Counted from the stretch's first letter, positions 8,118 through 17,398 are shown. The stretch is DNA of 64,000 nucleotides from Scopulibacillus_A cellulosilyticus (GCF_042665295.1 NZ_JBHTCO010000017.1:124001-188000), one strand, 5' to 3'. Notes: generated from the letters alone by a model not told the origin. Made by a program: numbers and translations.

Positions 8118-8834
8118 TTGAGAATCCGTCTATCCTTTCAGATGTCATCATTTCCATTAGGCTATCGATTCGGATTGTTATCAGTTATTAAGGATATCAT
8201 ACGGGAAGGTTCCGAAGCTTACTATGATGAATTTTTTGTAAAGAACAAAAATAAGATTAAGCCGTATGCGTTTTCGGCTTATTTCAAAGACATGAAAATA
8301 GAAGAAAACAAGATTTTTGCAAAAGAACTTCATTTAACAATTTCAAGTTCAAAATATGATTTTATTATGTTTTTGATAAATGGTAGTCAAAAGAAAAAAC
8401 AATTTATATATAAAGATCATTTATTAGAACTTAAACGTGTTGAAATGTTAAAAATAGATGATATTAAGCATTCAATAACAGCATTTCGTACTTTATCGCC
8501 AATACTAATCGAAAATAAAGACGGAAAACCGCTTTCTCCTGATTCACCTAACTATTTATGCGAACTAGAATACGCGTCGCAAAACATGGTTACAGAATTA
8601 CTTCAAAGACCCCTTCAGCAACCAATCAATATACTTCAATCAAGCTTACAAAAGCAAGTGATTAAAGAACATTTCCATCAGACCCAAGATAAACCTTTAT
8701 ATTTTACCGCTTTTAAAGGACTAATTGTTTTAGAAGCACATAAAGAAGATCTCCAGTGTTTATACGATTGCGGCCTAGGCTTCAGAACTAATCAGGGGTT
8801 TGGACTTTTAGCAAGAGAGGAGGTAGGTGGATGA
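8118..8834 (+). CDS. cas6: CRISPR endoribonuclease Cas6 (type I-B)
   Basis: 238 residues, starting at TTG with the strong ribosome binding site AAGGAGGTG six bases upstream; no in-frame ATG is nearby. The Cas6 superfamily ends with a glycine-rich loop, seen here as CGLGFRTNQGFGLL near residue 225. The N-terminus MRIRLSFQM and the two ferredoxin-like halves fit Cas6, which cleaves the pre-crRNA inside each repeat to leave an 8-nt 5' handle. First gene of the cas operon; it overlaps cas8b by 4 bp. The TTG start, together with the guide target over its RBS, suggests that expression is kept low and tunable. Confidence 0.93.
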   Translation: MRIRLSFQMSSFPLGYRFGLLSVIKDIIREGSEAYYDEFFVKNKNKIKPYAFSAYFKDMKIEENKIFAKELHLTISSSKYDFIMFLINGSQKKKQFIYKDHLLELKRVEMLKIDDIKHSITAFRTLSPILIENKDGKPLSPDSPNYLCELEYASQNMVTELLQRPLQQPINILQSSLQKQVIKEHFHQTQDKPLYFTAFKGLIVLEAHKEDLQCLYDCGLGFRTNQGFGLLAREEVGG

Positions 8835-10531
8835 ATTTTGTCTTACCGATGAGTGAATGGCATTTGAATCAGGGACTGCTCGGTTATTATCGGATATTAA
8901 AGAAAAGCGGTGTAGATGTTCAAACAACGGATGATGGGCTAGTTTTCGATACAGAACATTTGGAAGTACTACCGCAAGCTATGTTTAATTATTATTTGGA
9001 TAAATACAGTGTTAAGGCACGAGAAGGGAGAATTATTCAATCCTATTGGTCAAAGTTTGCTAATGGGGATAAAAACGCTAAAAAGGAAATAAATGATCGC
9101 TTAAAAAAACAAATTTATGATAAGGTAAAAAAATATTATTCTGAAACACCGTCAGGAGCAGAATTACTTGAGAATATTGAAAAGTTTCGTGCTGAAAAGA
9201 CGTATTCAGAAGAACTTAGCGAGTTATTAAATACTATTTTTAAGGGATTAGAGACACCAGAGATTCATGATAAGCTAACTGCAAACTTTTTCAAAGCTGT
9301 CATACTTGGCCCATATTTTGGACAGGTTAGTTTCCTTAATGTTGTTAAAAATGATTTAACTATTCCACAACAAATTGAGCTATTCACAAGAGATTTTGTC
9401 CAACCAGTAATTGAAGAAATAAAGTTTTTGGATCTGCTTAAATCTGCTAAAAATGAGAAGCAAGTAACCAACTTTATTGAGAATGGTCAGCATAAAGGGA
9501 TTAAATCATTAAAACGTCCGTTAAAAAAGCTTTCTTTAAATGAAATAAAAGCATACATAAAAGATACAGTCAATAAATGCAGCTTTTTTGAAGACTTTTT
9601 AGGGTTTGAACAATTCAATGAAGGGGTTTTTTCCCCGCTTGCTTTAAGTGCGGGAAATGCAATTAATTTTTCTTGGAATGCAAATGGTAAAGTCTCTATA
9701 CCAATTAGTGCAATTGCAAAACTAATTTTATTTTGTTCCCCAGCTGGTGCCACCATGTCAGGAAATAAATCCATTTTCGTTCAAAATGAGGGGATATTTG
9801 CTGAGTTATTAAAGGTAAATGAACATTATTCAAATCAAAAGAACATGGATAAATCTTTTGACGAAATTATTTTTGATTTGGTTGCGGAACAACAATTAAA
9901 AGCAGATTACACGATGAAAAACTTTTTAATTCTAGAATATGAATCGGATTATCAGGCCAAGAAGACATTACTTGATTATATGACGCTTACACCGGAACTT
10001 ACTCATTTATTTAAGGAACATAATAAATTATTTAGCTATATGTCTTACCGTTTTCGTGTTTCTTTAATACATGACTTACTAAATTACAAGGATACAAAAC
10101 AATTACTCTTTTATGAATTAAGAGAAAAGATAAAGCATCAATATTCGTCTCTTGAAATTATTTACGCTACACTTATTCGGCATTTTTATCAATGTTATCA
10201 GAAGGGAGGCGTCCAAATGTCAATGGACACCAAAAAACAAAGCAGTTATATATGGGTATTATATAAGAGTGGTGCTTCTATTCAACGAATCGTTGGTGAA
10301 AAAAAAGCTCAAGGTATTGCTTATCGTCTCCTTAATACAGTGAAGTCAGGTAATAAAAAGCAATTTATGGATACGATAATGCGGGTTTATATTTCAGCTA
10401 ATCAACAAATGCCATCATTGTTTCTTAATGTTTTGCATGAAGAGAAAATGGATTTTGCTACTGTGGCGGATTCATGGATAGCCGGTTTGATTTCTAAAAA
10501 AAATGAGGTAGGGGATGAAACCAATGATTAA
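8831..10531 (+). CDS. cas8b1: Type I-B Cascade large subunit Cas8b1/Cst1
   Basis: 566 residues, translationally coupled to cas6 (ATGA overlap). Position in the operon and similarity of the N-terminus (WHLNQGLLGYYRILKK) identify the Cas8b1/Cst1 family of the Tneap-type I-B systems. The large subunit recognises the PAM and recruits Cas3. The C-terminal 104 residues can also be made separately as Cas11b (see 10217-10531). It overlaps cas7 by 17 bp. No zinc-finger cysteines are seen, which is usual for this branch. Confidence 0.9.
   Translation: MNFVLPMSEWHLNQGLLGYYRILKKSGVDVQTTDDGLVFDTEHLEVLPQAMFNYYLDKYSVKAREGRIIQSYWSKFANGDKNAKKEINDRLKKQIYDKVKKYYSETPSGAELLENIEKFRAEKTYSEELSELLNTIFKGLETPEIHDKLTANFFKAVILGPYFGQVSFLNVVKNDLTIPQQIELFTRDFVQPVIEEIKFLDLLKSAKNEKQVTNFIENGQHKGIKSLKRPLKKLSLNEIKAYIKDTVNKCSFFEDFLGFEQFNEGVFSPLALSAGNAINFSWNANGKVSIPISAIAKLILFCSPAGATMSGNKSIFVQNEGIFAELLKVNEHYSNQKNMDKSFDEIIFDLVAEQQLKADYTMKNFLILEYESDYQAKKTLLDYMTLTPELTHLFKEHNKLFSYMSYRFRVSLIHDLLNYKDTKQLLFYELREKIKHQYSSLEIIYATLIRHFYQCYQKGGVQMSMDTKKQSSYIWVLYKSGASIQRIVGEKKAQGIAYRLLNTVKSGNKKQFMDTIMRVYISANQQMPSLFLNVLHEEKMDFATVADSWIAGLISKKNEVGDETND
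10217..10531 (+). CDS. cas11b: Cascade small subunit Cas11b, internal start within cas8b1
   Basis: An in-frame ATG at 10217 (codon 463 of cas8b1) is preceded by GAAGGGAGG at 10201-10209 with a 7-nt spacing, a far better site than expected by chance inside a gene. It would yield a 104-residue, mostly helical protein beginning MSMDTKKQSSYIWVLYKSG and ending at the cas8b1 stop. Independent translation of small subunits from the 3' end of cas8 has been shown for several type I systems, including I-B. No stand-alone cas11 gene is present in this locus, so the internal product fills the gap. Function inferred; the start signal is seen directly. Confidence 0.8.
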   Translation: MSMDTKKQSSYIWVLYKSGASIQRIVGEKKAQGIAYRLLNTVKSGNKKQFMDTIMRVYISANQQMPSLFLNVLHEEKMDFATVADSWIAGLISKKNEVGDETND

Positions 10532-11420
10532 AAATAAAGCGCTAACATTTACGGTTGTTTTTCGAGCCAATTCATTAAATTACGGGGAAGGTACGCAAAA
10601 TATTTCTGAGTTAAAAAAGTTTCATCGTGGAAACGGCGAAGCATACTCCTTTGCTTCACGGCAAAGTATTCGCTATGATATCGTGCGCTTGGGCAATCAG
10701 TTTTATGAATGGAATTTAGATGTCGTTGATAAATCAAAGGGTGTTGTTCAGTTTAAAGACGATTGTACAATTAAAGACTCAGTTGAAATGGATTTATTTG
10801 GTTATATGAAAACGAAGGCTAAAGAGGGTGCTACAAAGCGTTCAGCCGTTTGCAGATTAAGTCATGCTATTTCTTTAGAACCTTATAAGAGCGATTTAGA
10901 ATTTCTGAATAATATGGGTTTAGCTGCTCGTATCAATGAAGATCCCAATCTGGCTACTCTTGAGCAGCATATAAGTTTGTATACTTACACAATAACAATA
11001 GATCTATCGAAGGTTGGTAAAGATTTAGATATTGAACTAGATCAAGTGGAAAAAGCAGAGCGCGTCAAGCAGTTACTAGAAGTCACGAAGTTTTTAAATC
11101 GAGAAATTCGAGGTCGACAAGAAAATCTAGCACCTTTATTTGTTATTGGTGGAGCATACAATATTCCTAATCCATTTTTTCTTGGCAGAGTAAGTTTGTT
11201 AAATGAAAATCCGGGACAAATCAATATAGATTTGTTATCCGATTCACTTAATCAAAGTGTGTTTGGACAGAACATAAAAGATCAAACGAAAATTGGTTTA
11301 GTTAGAGGAACGTTTAAGAATGAAAGTGAATTTTCCTCATTAGCCGATGTAGTTTCTATTGAAGCGTTTTATCAATATCTCCTAGAACAAGTGGATGATT
11401 TTTATGGAGTTTCAGTATGA
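10515..11420 (+). CDS. cas7: Cascade backbone subunit Cas7 (Cst2/DevR family)
   Basis: About 300 residues with the Cas7 RRM-like N-terminus (ALTFTVVFRANSLNYGEG) and the Cst2/DevR blocks SFASRQSIRYDIVRL and KRSAVCRLSHAISLEPY. Multiple copies coat the crRNA spacer. The start may be ATG 10515 or, with a better spaced AGGGG, ATG 10524; both overlap the end of cas8b1. It overlaps cas5 by 4 bp. Confidence 0.9.
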   Translation: MKPMIKNKALTFTVVFRANSLNYGEGTQNISELKKFHRGNGEAYSFASRQSIRYDIVRLGNQFYEWNLDVVDKSKGVVQFKDDCTIKDSVEMDLFGYMKTKAKEGATKRSAVCRLSHAISLEPYKSDLEFLNNMGLAARINEDPNLATLEQHISLYTYTITIDLSKVGKDLDIELDQVEKAERVKQLLEVTKFLNREIRGRQENLAPLFVIGGAYNIPNPFFLGRVSLLNENPGQINIDLLSDSLNQSVFGQNIKDQTKIGLVRGTFKNESEFSSLADVVSIEAFYQYLLEQVDDFYGVSV

Positions 11421-12127
11421 AAGCATTAAGGTTGAAATGTTTTCAAGAAACAGCCTGCTATACAAAGCCATTTGCTTCTAAAGTAGCAGAAACTTATCCT
11501 TTGCCGCCTTATTCAACGGTAAAAGGTATGATACATGCAGTAATGAACGCTACGGAACTAATACCCTTTTCATTAAGCGTTCAAGGAGATTTTGAAACAA
11601 GAATCGTTGACTATCGTAAAACTTACATGGTTAAGAAAAAAGGTTTTGCCATGCCAATCATTATGGATGGGTTATCTTCAGATGTTCCAGTTTATGATAA
11701 TAAAACAATGACTTCTATGCCACTATACACACATATGCTTTATAATGTAAATCTTATTATCCACGTAAGAGCAGAAGAAGATTTGCTAGAAAAAATGCTT
11801 GTAGCTTTTCAAAACAACGATCAACATCTCTCTCTTGGAAGATATGAGGATTTATTAAGATTGGATGATGTTGAGATTGTAGAGTTAGAAGAATGCGAGG
11901 GAGCAGAACTTACAAATAATATTTATATTCCAGTTTATTATTTAAATGAAAACATTAGCGGTATACCTTATCAATTAAATTGGATATACAATATTAAGGA
12001 TGGTTTACGAGAATGGGAAAAAATTAAGGTAAAATATGTACCGAAAGCTACAGACATTTATGATGATGCTATGACCCAAACTCTCTATATTGATCAGGAA
12101 GAGAATCTTGTGTTTTGGAATGTTTAA
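11417..12127 (+). CDS. cas5: Cascade subunit Cas5 (Cas5t type)
   Basis: 236 residues. The N-terminus KALRLKCFQETACYTKPFASKVAETYPLPPYSTVKGMIH is the classic Cas5 signature (RRM-like strand, then PPYSTVKGMIH). It binds the 5' handle of the crRNA and caps Cascade. It is coupled to cas7 by a 4-bp overlap. A hairpin terminator follows, separating the Cascade genes from cas3. Confidence 0.92.
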   Translation: MKALRLKCFQETACYTKPFASKVAETYPLPPYSTVKGMIHAVMNATELIPFSLSVQGDFETRIVDYRKTYMVKKKGFAMPIIMDGLSSDVPVYDNKTMTSMPLYTHMLYNVNLIIHVRAEEDLLEKMLVAFQNNDQHLSLGRYEDLLRLDDVEIVELEECEGAELTNNIYIPVYYLNENISGIPYQLNWIYNIKDGLREWEKIKVKYVPKATDIYDDAMTQTLYIDQEENLVFWNV

Positions 12128-12131
12128 GTTT

Positions 12132-12160
12132 GCTGAGGGTATTAGTTTCCTCAGCTTTTT
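12132..12160 (+). terminator. Terminator or attenuator between cas5 and cas3
   Basis: 7-bp stem GCTGAGG / CCTCAGC with a 10-nt loop and TTTTTCT. It lies inside the cas gene cluster and should reduce cas3 transcription relative to the Cascade genes. Confidence 0.75.
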
Positions 12161-12196
12161 CTATAATCATAAACGCATTAAATAGGGGGAGAGAAT

Positions 12197-14425
12197 TTGA
12201 TATATGCAAAATCAGATCCAATTGAAACACTTTACGAGCATACAGAAGAATTAAAAAAACGCTTAGTTATTTTGAAAAAAGCATATGGAAAAATTTTTGG
12301 TAATGAAAGGCTATGGAAAGTTATACAATATGCTGTTCAGTATCATGATGCAGGAAAAGTCTATAGCCCGTTTCAAAATAGAATTTGTAAGACCATTGGG
12401 GAAAATATAAAAAATGATAGCGAATTACCTTATATTCCTCATAATTACTTATCGCCATTTTTCGTTCCATACTCACAATTAAATTTAACAGATAAGGAAA
12501 TAAAAGTTCTCATTCAATCAATTACTTATCATCATGAAAGAAACCAATCGATTTTAAAAAAAGAAATAAAAAGAGCTTTAAAGGAAGATTTAATGCATAA
12601 TCAAAGTTCCCTAAGTGAACATTTACAAGTATTTATTCCCGAAAAGGAAGAGAACATTTTCAAAACATTTGGTTTAATGATAAATAGAATTAAGTCTGGT
12701 GATGATACAGAGCTTTATTTACAATATATACTTGTAAAAGGTCTGTTGCACCGCCTTGATCATGCCGCTTCCGCCCATGTTGAGATTGAGTCCGATGTTG
12801 ATTATGATTTAGCGGAAATGACGGAAAAGTACATTATAACAACGTTAAATAAAAAAGATGCAAAGGTTTCTGAACTATTAAGACCCGTTCAAATCTTTGC
12901 TAAGAAAAATCAAAATAAAAATTTAATTATAGTTGCACAAACAGGAATGGGGAAAACAGAAGCAGCTTTACTTTGGGCTGGAAAAAAGAAAACCTTTTTT
13001 ACACTGCCTCTTCGTGTGAGTTTGAATGCCCTTTACGATCGGGTAAAAGATCAAATGGGATTTAAAGGTACGGGGCTTTTACACTCATCCAGTGCCAGTC
13101 ATTTAACGGAAAAAGGGGAAGAGGATTGGGAAATCATTAGGGATCAGTCGAAACATTTATCTTCGAAGCTATTATTTACAACGATTGATCAAATTTTAAA
13201 ATTTCCTATGAAGTACAGGGGATATGAAAAGTATTATGCTACAATGGCGTATTCGGCTGTCATAATTGATGAAATTCAAGCTTATGATCCGAAAATTGCT
13301 GCTTTTTTAATTAAAGCCATTGAAATGATACACCAAATTGGCGGTAAATTTATGATTATGACGGCTACACTGCCAACTATTTATAAAGAAGAGTTAATAA
13401 GGCGGGGGGTTCTAAATTTAGGTGATTATCTCTACGGTGAATTTGTTAATGATATCACTCGGCATCGAATCCAGTTACAAAATGAAAAAATAGATAATGC
13501 CACTAATGAAATTGCAAAAATAGGACAAGAAAAGAAAGTGCTAGTCATTGTTAACACAGTAAAAAAGGCGCTGGAAGTCTATCAACAACTTAAGAAAAAA
13601 CACGTGGACAATGTCCGCCTTCTTCATTCTATGTTTGTGCAAAAGCACCGTTCAATGCTAGAAAATGATATTTTAGCGTTTGATAAAAGGGAGAATGAAC
13701 CGGGAATTTGGGTAACAACGCAACTTGTTGAGGCTTCAGTTGATATTGATTTTGATGTCCTTTTTACAGAAATGTCAACGCTCGATAGTCTTTTTCAAAG
13801 ATTGGGCCGCTGTTACCGTAAAAGGGAGCTAGACCATGATGGGATTAATGTCAATATTTATACAAGGGAACCATCGGGGCGGAAGTATATATATGATGAA
13901 GATATTATGGATCTTAGTGTAGAAGCACTATTACCCTATAACAAAAATATTCTTAGGGAAAAAGATAAAGTTCAGTTAGTCAAAGATCTATATTGTCGTA
14001 AGCATCTTCCAAAGCAATTTTTAAAACAATTTGACCAAGCATTAAATGAAATTGATAATTTTCCTGATTATTATTATGACAATAATGATGCACAAAAACT
14101 ACTGAGGGATATCCAGTCCGAGTTAGTTATACCCAGTTCTCTTTATTATGAACATCTGGATTTATTTAAACTTCTGACAAATGAGGAAAATCCCGATAAA
14201 AGAGCAAAGTTAAGGAGGGAGATTGAAAAATATACTGTCTCATTAAGGAAGTCAAAAACACGAGGGTTAGTAAAACCGATTCCGTTTATACGAAACGGTA
14301 AGGATGGTAAAAATTATCCCGTCATTTCTTATATAAAGATATTAGATCTTCCTTATGACTTTGATGAAAAGGAGACAAAAGGGTTTGGTGTTCAACCTAG
14401 TAAATCGATAGAGGAATCTATATAG
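12197..14425 (+). CDS. cas3: CRISPR helicase-nuclease Cas3 with HD domain
   Basis: 742 residues, TTG start behind AGGGGGA. The N-terminal HD nuclease is marked by YHDAGK at residues 50-54 and YHHERN near 115-120. The SF2 helicase follows with TGMGKTEA (about 250), DEIQAYDP (about 357; DEIQ in place of DEAH is common in Cas3), MTATLP, VEASVDIDFD and QRLGRCYRKRE (about 533). Cas3 is recruited by target-bound Cascade and degrades the displaced strand. It is flanked by a terminator on each side, so it may form its own transcriptional step. Confidence 0.95.
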   Translation: MIYAKSDPIETLYEHTEELKKRLVILKKAYGKIFGNERLWKVIQYAVQYHDAGKVYSPFQNRICKTIGENIKNDSELPYIPHNYLSPFFVPYSQLNLTDKEIKVLIQSITYHHERNQSILKKEIKRALKEDLMHNQSSLSEHLQVFIPEKEENIFKTFGLMINRIKSGDDTELYLQYILVKGLLHRLDHAASAHVEIESDVDYDLAEMTEKYIITTLNKKDAKVSELLRPVQIFAKKNQNKNLIIVAQTGMGKTEAALLWAGKKKTFFTLPLRVSLNALYDRVKDQMGFKGTGLLHSSSASHLTEKGEEDWEIIRDQSKHLSSKLLFTTIDQILKFPMKYRGYEKYYATMAYSAVIIDEIQAYDPKIAAFLIKAIEMIHQIGGKFMIMTATLPTIYKEELIRRGVLNLGDYLYGEFVNDITRHRIQLQNEKIDNATNEIAKIGQEKKVLVIVNTVKKALEVYQQLKKKHVDNVRLLHSMFVQKHRSMLENDILAFDKRENEPGIWVTTQLVEASVDIDFDVLFTEMSTLDSLFQRLGRCYRKRELDHDGINVNIYTREPSGRKYIYDEDIMDLSVEALLPYNKNILREKDKVQLVKDLYCRKHLPKQFLKQFDQALNEIDNFPDYYYDNNDAQKLLRDIQSELVIPSSLYYEHLDLFKLLTNEENPDKRAKLRREIEKYTVSLRKSKTRGLVKPIPFIRNGKDGKNYPVISYIKILDLPYDFDEKETKGFGVQPSKSIEESI

Positions 14426-14429
14426 CATG

Positions 14430-14464
14430 AGGACTCTGACTTTTATGCCAGGGTTCTTTTTCTT
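14430..14464 (+). terminator. Terminator after cas3
   Basis: Imperfect 9-bp stem AGGACTCTG / CAGGGTTCT with two G-T pairs, followed by TTTTTCTTT. Downstream, before cas4, two very short frames (14484-14519 and one from 14513) each follow a Shine-Dalgarno-like sequence; they may be leader peptides or noise. Confidence 0.7.
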
Positions 14465-14567
14465 TAAGTTATAAGGAGAAACAATGAAGTATGTTTTTTA
14501 TAAAAGGGGAAATGACTGATTATGGGAATAATCTGTAATCATTATAAAAAGATAGGATGACGGTATT

Positions 14568-15083
14568 TTGGAAACACGCACAATTGGCGGGATTCACTTA
14601 CACTATTTTGTTTTATGTAAGAGAAAACTTTGGCTATATGAACATGGAATCACAATGGAACAGGAGGATGACCGTGTTCTTGAAGGAAAGGTACTGCATC
14701 AAAGAGCATATCCACAAATTAAGAAGCGAGAAATTTTAATAGACAATGCTTTCAAAGTAGATATGATCGATGGAGGTTATATCCGAGAAGTTAAGATTTC
14801 AAGTAAAATGCCTGAAGTTGATAAAATGCAAATGCTATTTTATTTGTATCAGCTTGAGCAGCGCGGCATAAAGAAGAAAGGTCTTATTAGTTATACGACT
14901 GAGCGTAAGACAGTTGGTATTGAATTAAATAAAGAAAACCGTAAGCTTATTAAAAATGCAATTACTAGGACAAAGGAAATAATTGAACAAGATCAGCCGC
15001 CAATTTTAAAAAAATATCCATATTGTAAAAGTTGCGCGTACTTTAGCTTTTGTTATTCAATGGAGGATGATGATGAGTGCTAA
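14568..15083 (+). CDS. cas4: CRISPR adaptation exonuclease Cas4
   Basis: 171 residues from a TTG start. RecB-family nuclease features are the GIHLHYFVLCKRKLWLYEHG start, the EVKISSKMPEVDKMQML catalytic region near residue 80 and four cysteines for an iron-sulfur cluster (one at about 17 and three in PYCKSCAYFSFC near 155-163). Cas4 trims prespacers and checks the PAM side before Cas1-Cas2 integration. It overlaps cas1 by 7 bp. Confidence 0.93.
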   Translation: METRTIGGIHLHYFVLCKRKLWLYEHGITMEQEDDRVLEGKVLHQRAYPQIKKREILIDNAFKVDMIDGGYIREVKISSKMPEVDKMQMLFYLYQLEQRGIKKKGLISYTTERKTVGIELNKENRKLIKNAITRTKEIIEQDQPPILKKYPYCKSCAYFSFCYSMEDDDEC

Positions 15084-16063
15084 GGGATCATTATATTTTT
15101 AATAACGGTCGGTTAAAGAGAAAACACAATACTGTATATTTTGCGAAAAATGATGGTGAAGAGCAATCATTGCCCGTCGAGAAAATACGGAATTTACACC
15201 TGTTTGGTGAGGTTGATTTTAATTCAAAATTGCTTAATTTTTTAAGTAAACATGACATTGTTTTACATATTTACAACTACTACGGTTATTATTCGGGCAC
15301 TTATTATCCGCGAAAGAAAAATGTGTCCGGCTTTTCACTTGTGAATCAAAGTGCTCACTATCTAGATAATTATAAACGTATGTTCTTGGCCGTTCGCTTC
15401 TTACAAGGGGGCGTTCATCATATGTTAAGAAACCTCCGCCGCTATAAAGAAAAAACTGCACCTATTATTGCGGAAATGGAAATGGAAGCAATGAAGATGC
15501 AAGTAGCAGAGACTATTCAAGAACTAATGGGTGTTGAAGGATGTATCAGACAGCATTACTATAGAGCGCTTAATGATGTTTTAAAATATGATTTTGTTTT
15601 TGAAAAACGTGAAAAGCATCCACCACGTGATCCTTTGAATGCGCTCATCTCTTTTGGGAACACAATGATGTACCGTACAGTTTTGTCAGAGATACATCGT
15701 ACATCCCTAGATCCAACAATTAGCTATCTACATGAACCTTCAACAAAACGTTTTTCACTTAGTTTAGATATCGCTGAAATATTCAAACCATTAATAGTCG
15801 ATCCAATTATTATATCTTTAATAAATAAGCGCGGTATCTCTAAAAAGCATTTCAGCTACATTGAAGGTGAGATATGCTATTTAAATGATGAAGGGAAAAA
15901 GAAATTTATAACAAGGTTTGAAGAACGACTAAAACAAAGTGTAAAGCATAGAACGTTAAAACGGCAAACCACTTATAGGTATATGATTCGTCTGGAATGT
16001 TATAAGCTCATAAAGCATTTAATAAACGATGAGATTTATAAACCGTTAAAGGCATGGTGGTAA
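15077..16063 (+). CDS. cas1: CRISPR integrase Cas1 (Cas1b)
   Basis: 328 residues, GTG start inside the end of cas4. The N-terminal beta-domain (RDHYIFNNGRLKRKHNTVYF) is typical of Cas1b. The catalytic metal ligands should be the Glu in GVEGCIRQHYY (about 155), the His in YLHEPS (about 218) and an acidic residue in LSLDIAEIFKPLIVD (about 232). It forms the integration complex with Cas2, encoded 2 bp downstream. Confidence 0.95.
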   Translation: MLRDHYIFNNGRLKRKHNTVYFAKNDGEEQSLPVEKIRNLHLFGEVDFNSKLLNFLSKHDIVLHIYNYYGYYSGTYYPRKKNVSGFSLVNQSAHYLDNYKRMFLAVRFLQGGVHHMLRNLRRYKEKTAPIIAEMEMEAMKMQVAETIQELMGVEGCIRQHYYRALNDVLKYDFVFEKREKHPPRDPLNALISFGNTMMYRTVLSEIHRTSLDPTISYLHEPSTKRFSLSLDIAEIFKPLIVDPIIISLINKRGISKKHFSYIEGEICYLNDEGKKKFITRFEERLKQSVKHRTLKRQTTYRYMIRLECYKLIKHLINDEIYKPLKAWW

Positions 16064-16064
16064 A

Positions 16065-16328
16065 ATGTTTGTCATTATTACATATGATGTAGGAGAAAAA
16101 CGAGTAGGAAAAGTTTGCAAAAAATTAAAGGGATACCTTGATTGGACACAGAATTCAGTATTTGAAGGTGAAATAACAAAAGGAAGTTTGGATAAATGTT
16201 TATTTGAATTGGATCAAATTGTTAATCCTAACGAAGATTCAATCTATTTATATCGTGTTGACAATCCAAGAAATATAAAAAAGCATATATACGGTCAAGA
16301 AAAAAATCACTCCAATTTCTTTCTTTAA
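16065..16328 (+). CDS. cas2: CRISPR integration subunit Cas2
   Basis: 87 residues with the ferredoxin-like fold signature MFVIITYDVGEKRVGKVCKKLKGYLDW and the dimer strand SIYLYRVDN. The Asp of YDV sits at the usual place. It is the last cas gene; the CRISPR leader starts right after its stop codon. Confidence 0.95.
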   Translation: MFVIITYDVGEKRVGKVCKKLKGYLDWTQNSVFEGEITKGSLDKCLFELDQIVNPNEDSIYLYRVDNPRNIKKHIYGQEKNHSNFFL

Positions 16329-16544
16329 TGATATAATAGGTACAATGAAATAGTTCTTTGTTTGCAGTAAATCGCTTTTATAATAAAAATACCAAAACCC
16401 TTGAAAATACTGGGGTAGAGTGCGCTTTCAATATAATTTTAAAAATATAACTCATGGTTTACTGCAAAAGGTACAAATATAGTTATATCAAAGTGCCCGG
16501 AAAGCCTTTGATATAACAGGGTTTTTAATTGTTTATTTTTAAGG
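16329..16544 (+). promoter_or_regulatory. CRISPR leader
   Basis: AT-rich 216-bp segment between cas2 and the first repeat. It contains an 11-bp inverted repeat TTTGCAGTAAA (16361-16371) / TTTACTGCAAA (16458-16468) with arms 86 bp apart, and an 11-bp stem TTATATCAAAG (16483-16493) / CTTTGATATAA (16506-16516) 28 bp before repeat 1. A TATAAT lies at 16332-16337 without a clear -35. Both palindromes are candidates for leader-anchoring sites in adaptation. Confidence 0.75.
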
Positions 16545-17370
16545 GTTTTATCTGAACGTAGTGGGATATAAAGGGCTAAATGGTTCATCAATGGACATTA
16601 ATCTCCATCCTCCGTTTTATCTGAACGTAGTGGGATATAAAGTCCAACAAAAATTTATCTTCCTCAGGGTGGACATAAAGTTTTATCTGAACGTAGTGGG
16701 ATATAAAGAATAGAGAGAGCTTTTAGAACTTGATTATCGAAATCAACCTGTTTTATCTGAACGTAGTGGGATATAAAGATATGAAAAAGATATTCAGAAA
16801 ATGAACGTCCCTAAAGTTTTATCTGAACGTAGTGGGATATAAAGAGTTTTAGAGGATTTGGAACTGATGAAATTTGTATTAGTTTTATCTGAACGTAGTG
16901 GGATATAAAGAGAAAATACAAAGGCCGGCATAGAACCTGAATGGCTTGTTTTATCTGAACGTAGTGGGATATAAAGTTTATAATCATCTTCTGCACCGGT
17001 TTTGCATGTTTAGTTTTATCTGAACGTAGTGGGATATAAAGCAATAATGCGATTTGTATTACTTTCAGCAACAGTCGGTTTTATCTGAACGTAGTGGGAT
17101 ATAAAGGGAATTTGGTTTCCCACTCCTGATATTTCTTTTCTAAGTTTTATCTGAACGTAGTGGGATATAAAGCCGTCCGTTGATATAAGTATTCCATGAC
17201 TACCGTACATGTTTTATCTGAACGTAGTGGGATATAAAGGAGTGCACTGCGGCTTTGATAGCGGATGTTTTAAGGTTTTATCTGAACGTAGTGGGATATA
17301 AAGTACGTTACGACGGGTGCAGTCTTAATTACGAGGAAAAGGTTTTATCTGAACATAGAGGGATATAAGA
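16545..17370 (+). CRISPR. Type I-B CRISPR array, 13 repeats and 12 spacers
   Basis: Twelve identical 29-nt repeats (start GTTTTATCTGAACGTAG, end TGGGATATAAAG) begin at 16545, 16614, 16680, 16750, 16816, 16882, 16948, 17013, 17078, 17144, 17211 and 17275. A thirteenth, degenerate copy is at 17342-17370 (three substitutions plus an altered end). Spacers are 40, 37, 41, 37, 37, 37, 36, 36, 37, 38, 35 and 38 nt and all differ. The decayed repeat marks the old end and the leader is on the cas2 side, so the array is read on the plus strand. The repeat resembles those of Clostridioides difficile I-B arrays. Spacer targets cannot be named without a search. Confidence 0.98.
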
Positions 17371-17398
17371 TTACGGGTTCGTTCATTTTGATGTTATT

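Noticed and set aside
16811..17210. Minus-strand open frames of 86 and 64 codons across the CRISPR array
   Set aside because: They translate the repeats (recurring FISHYVQIK motif) and are an artefact of the array's periodicity.
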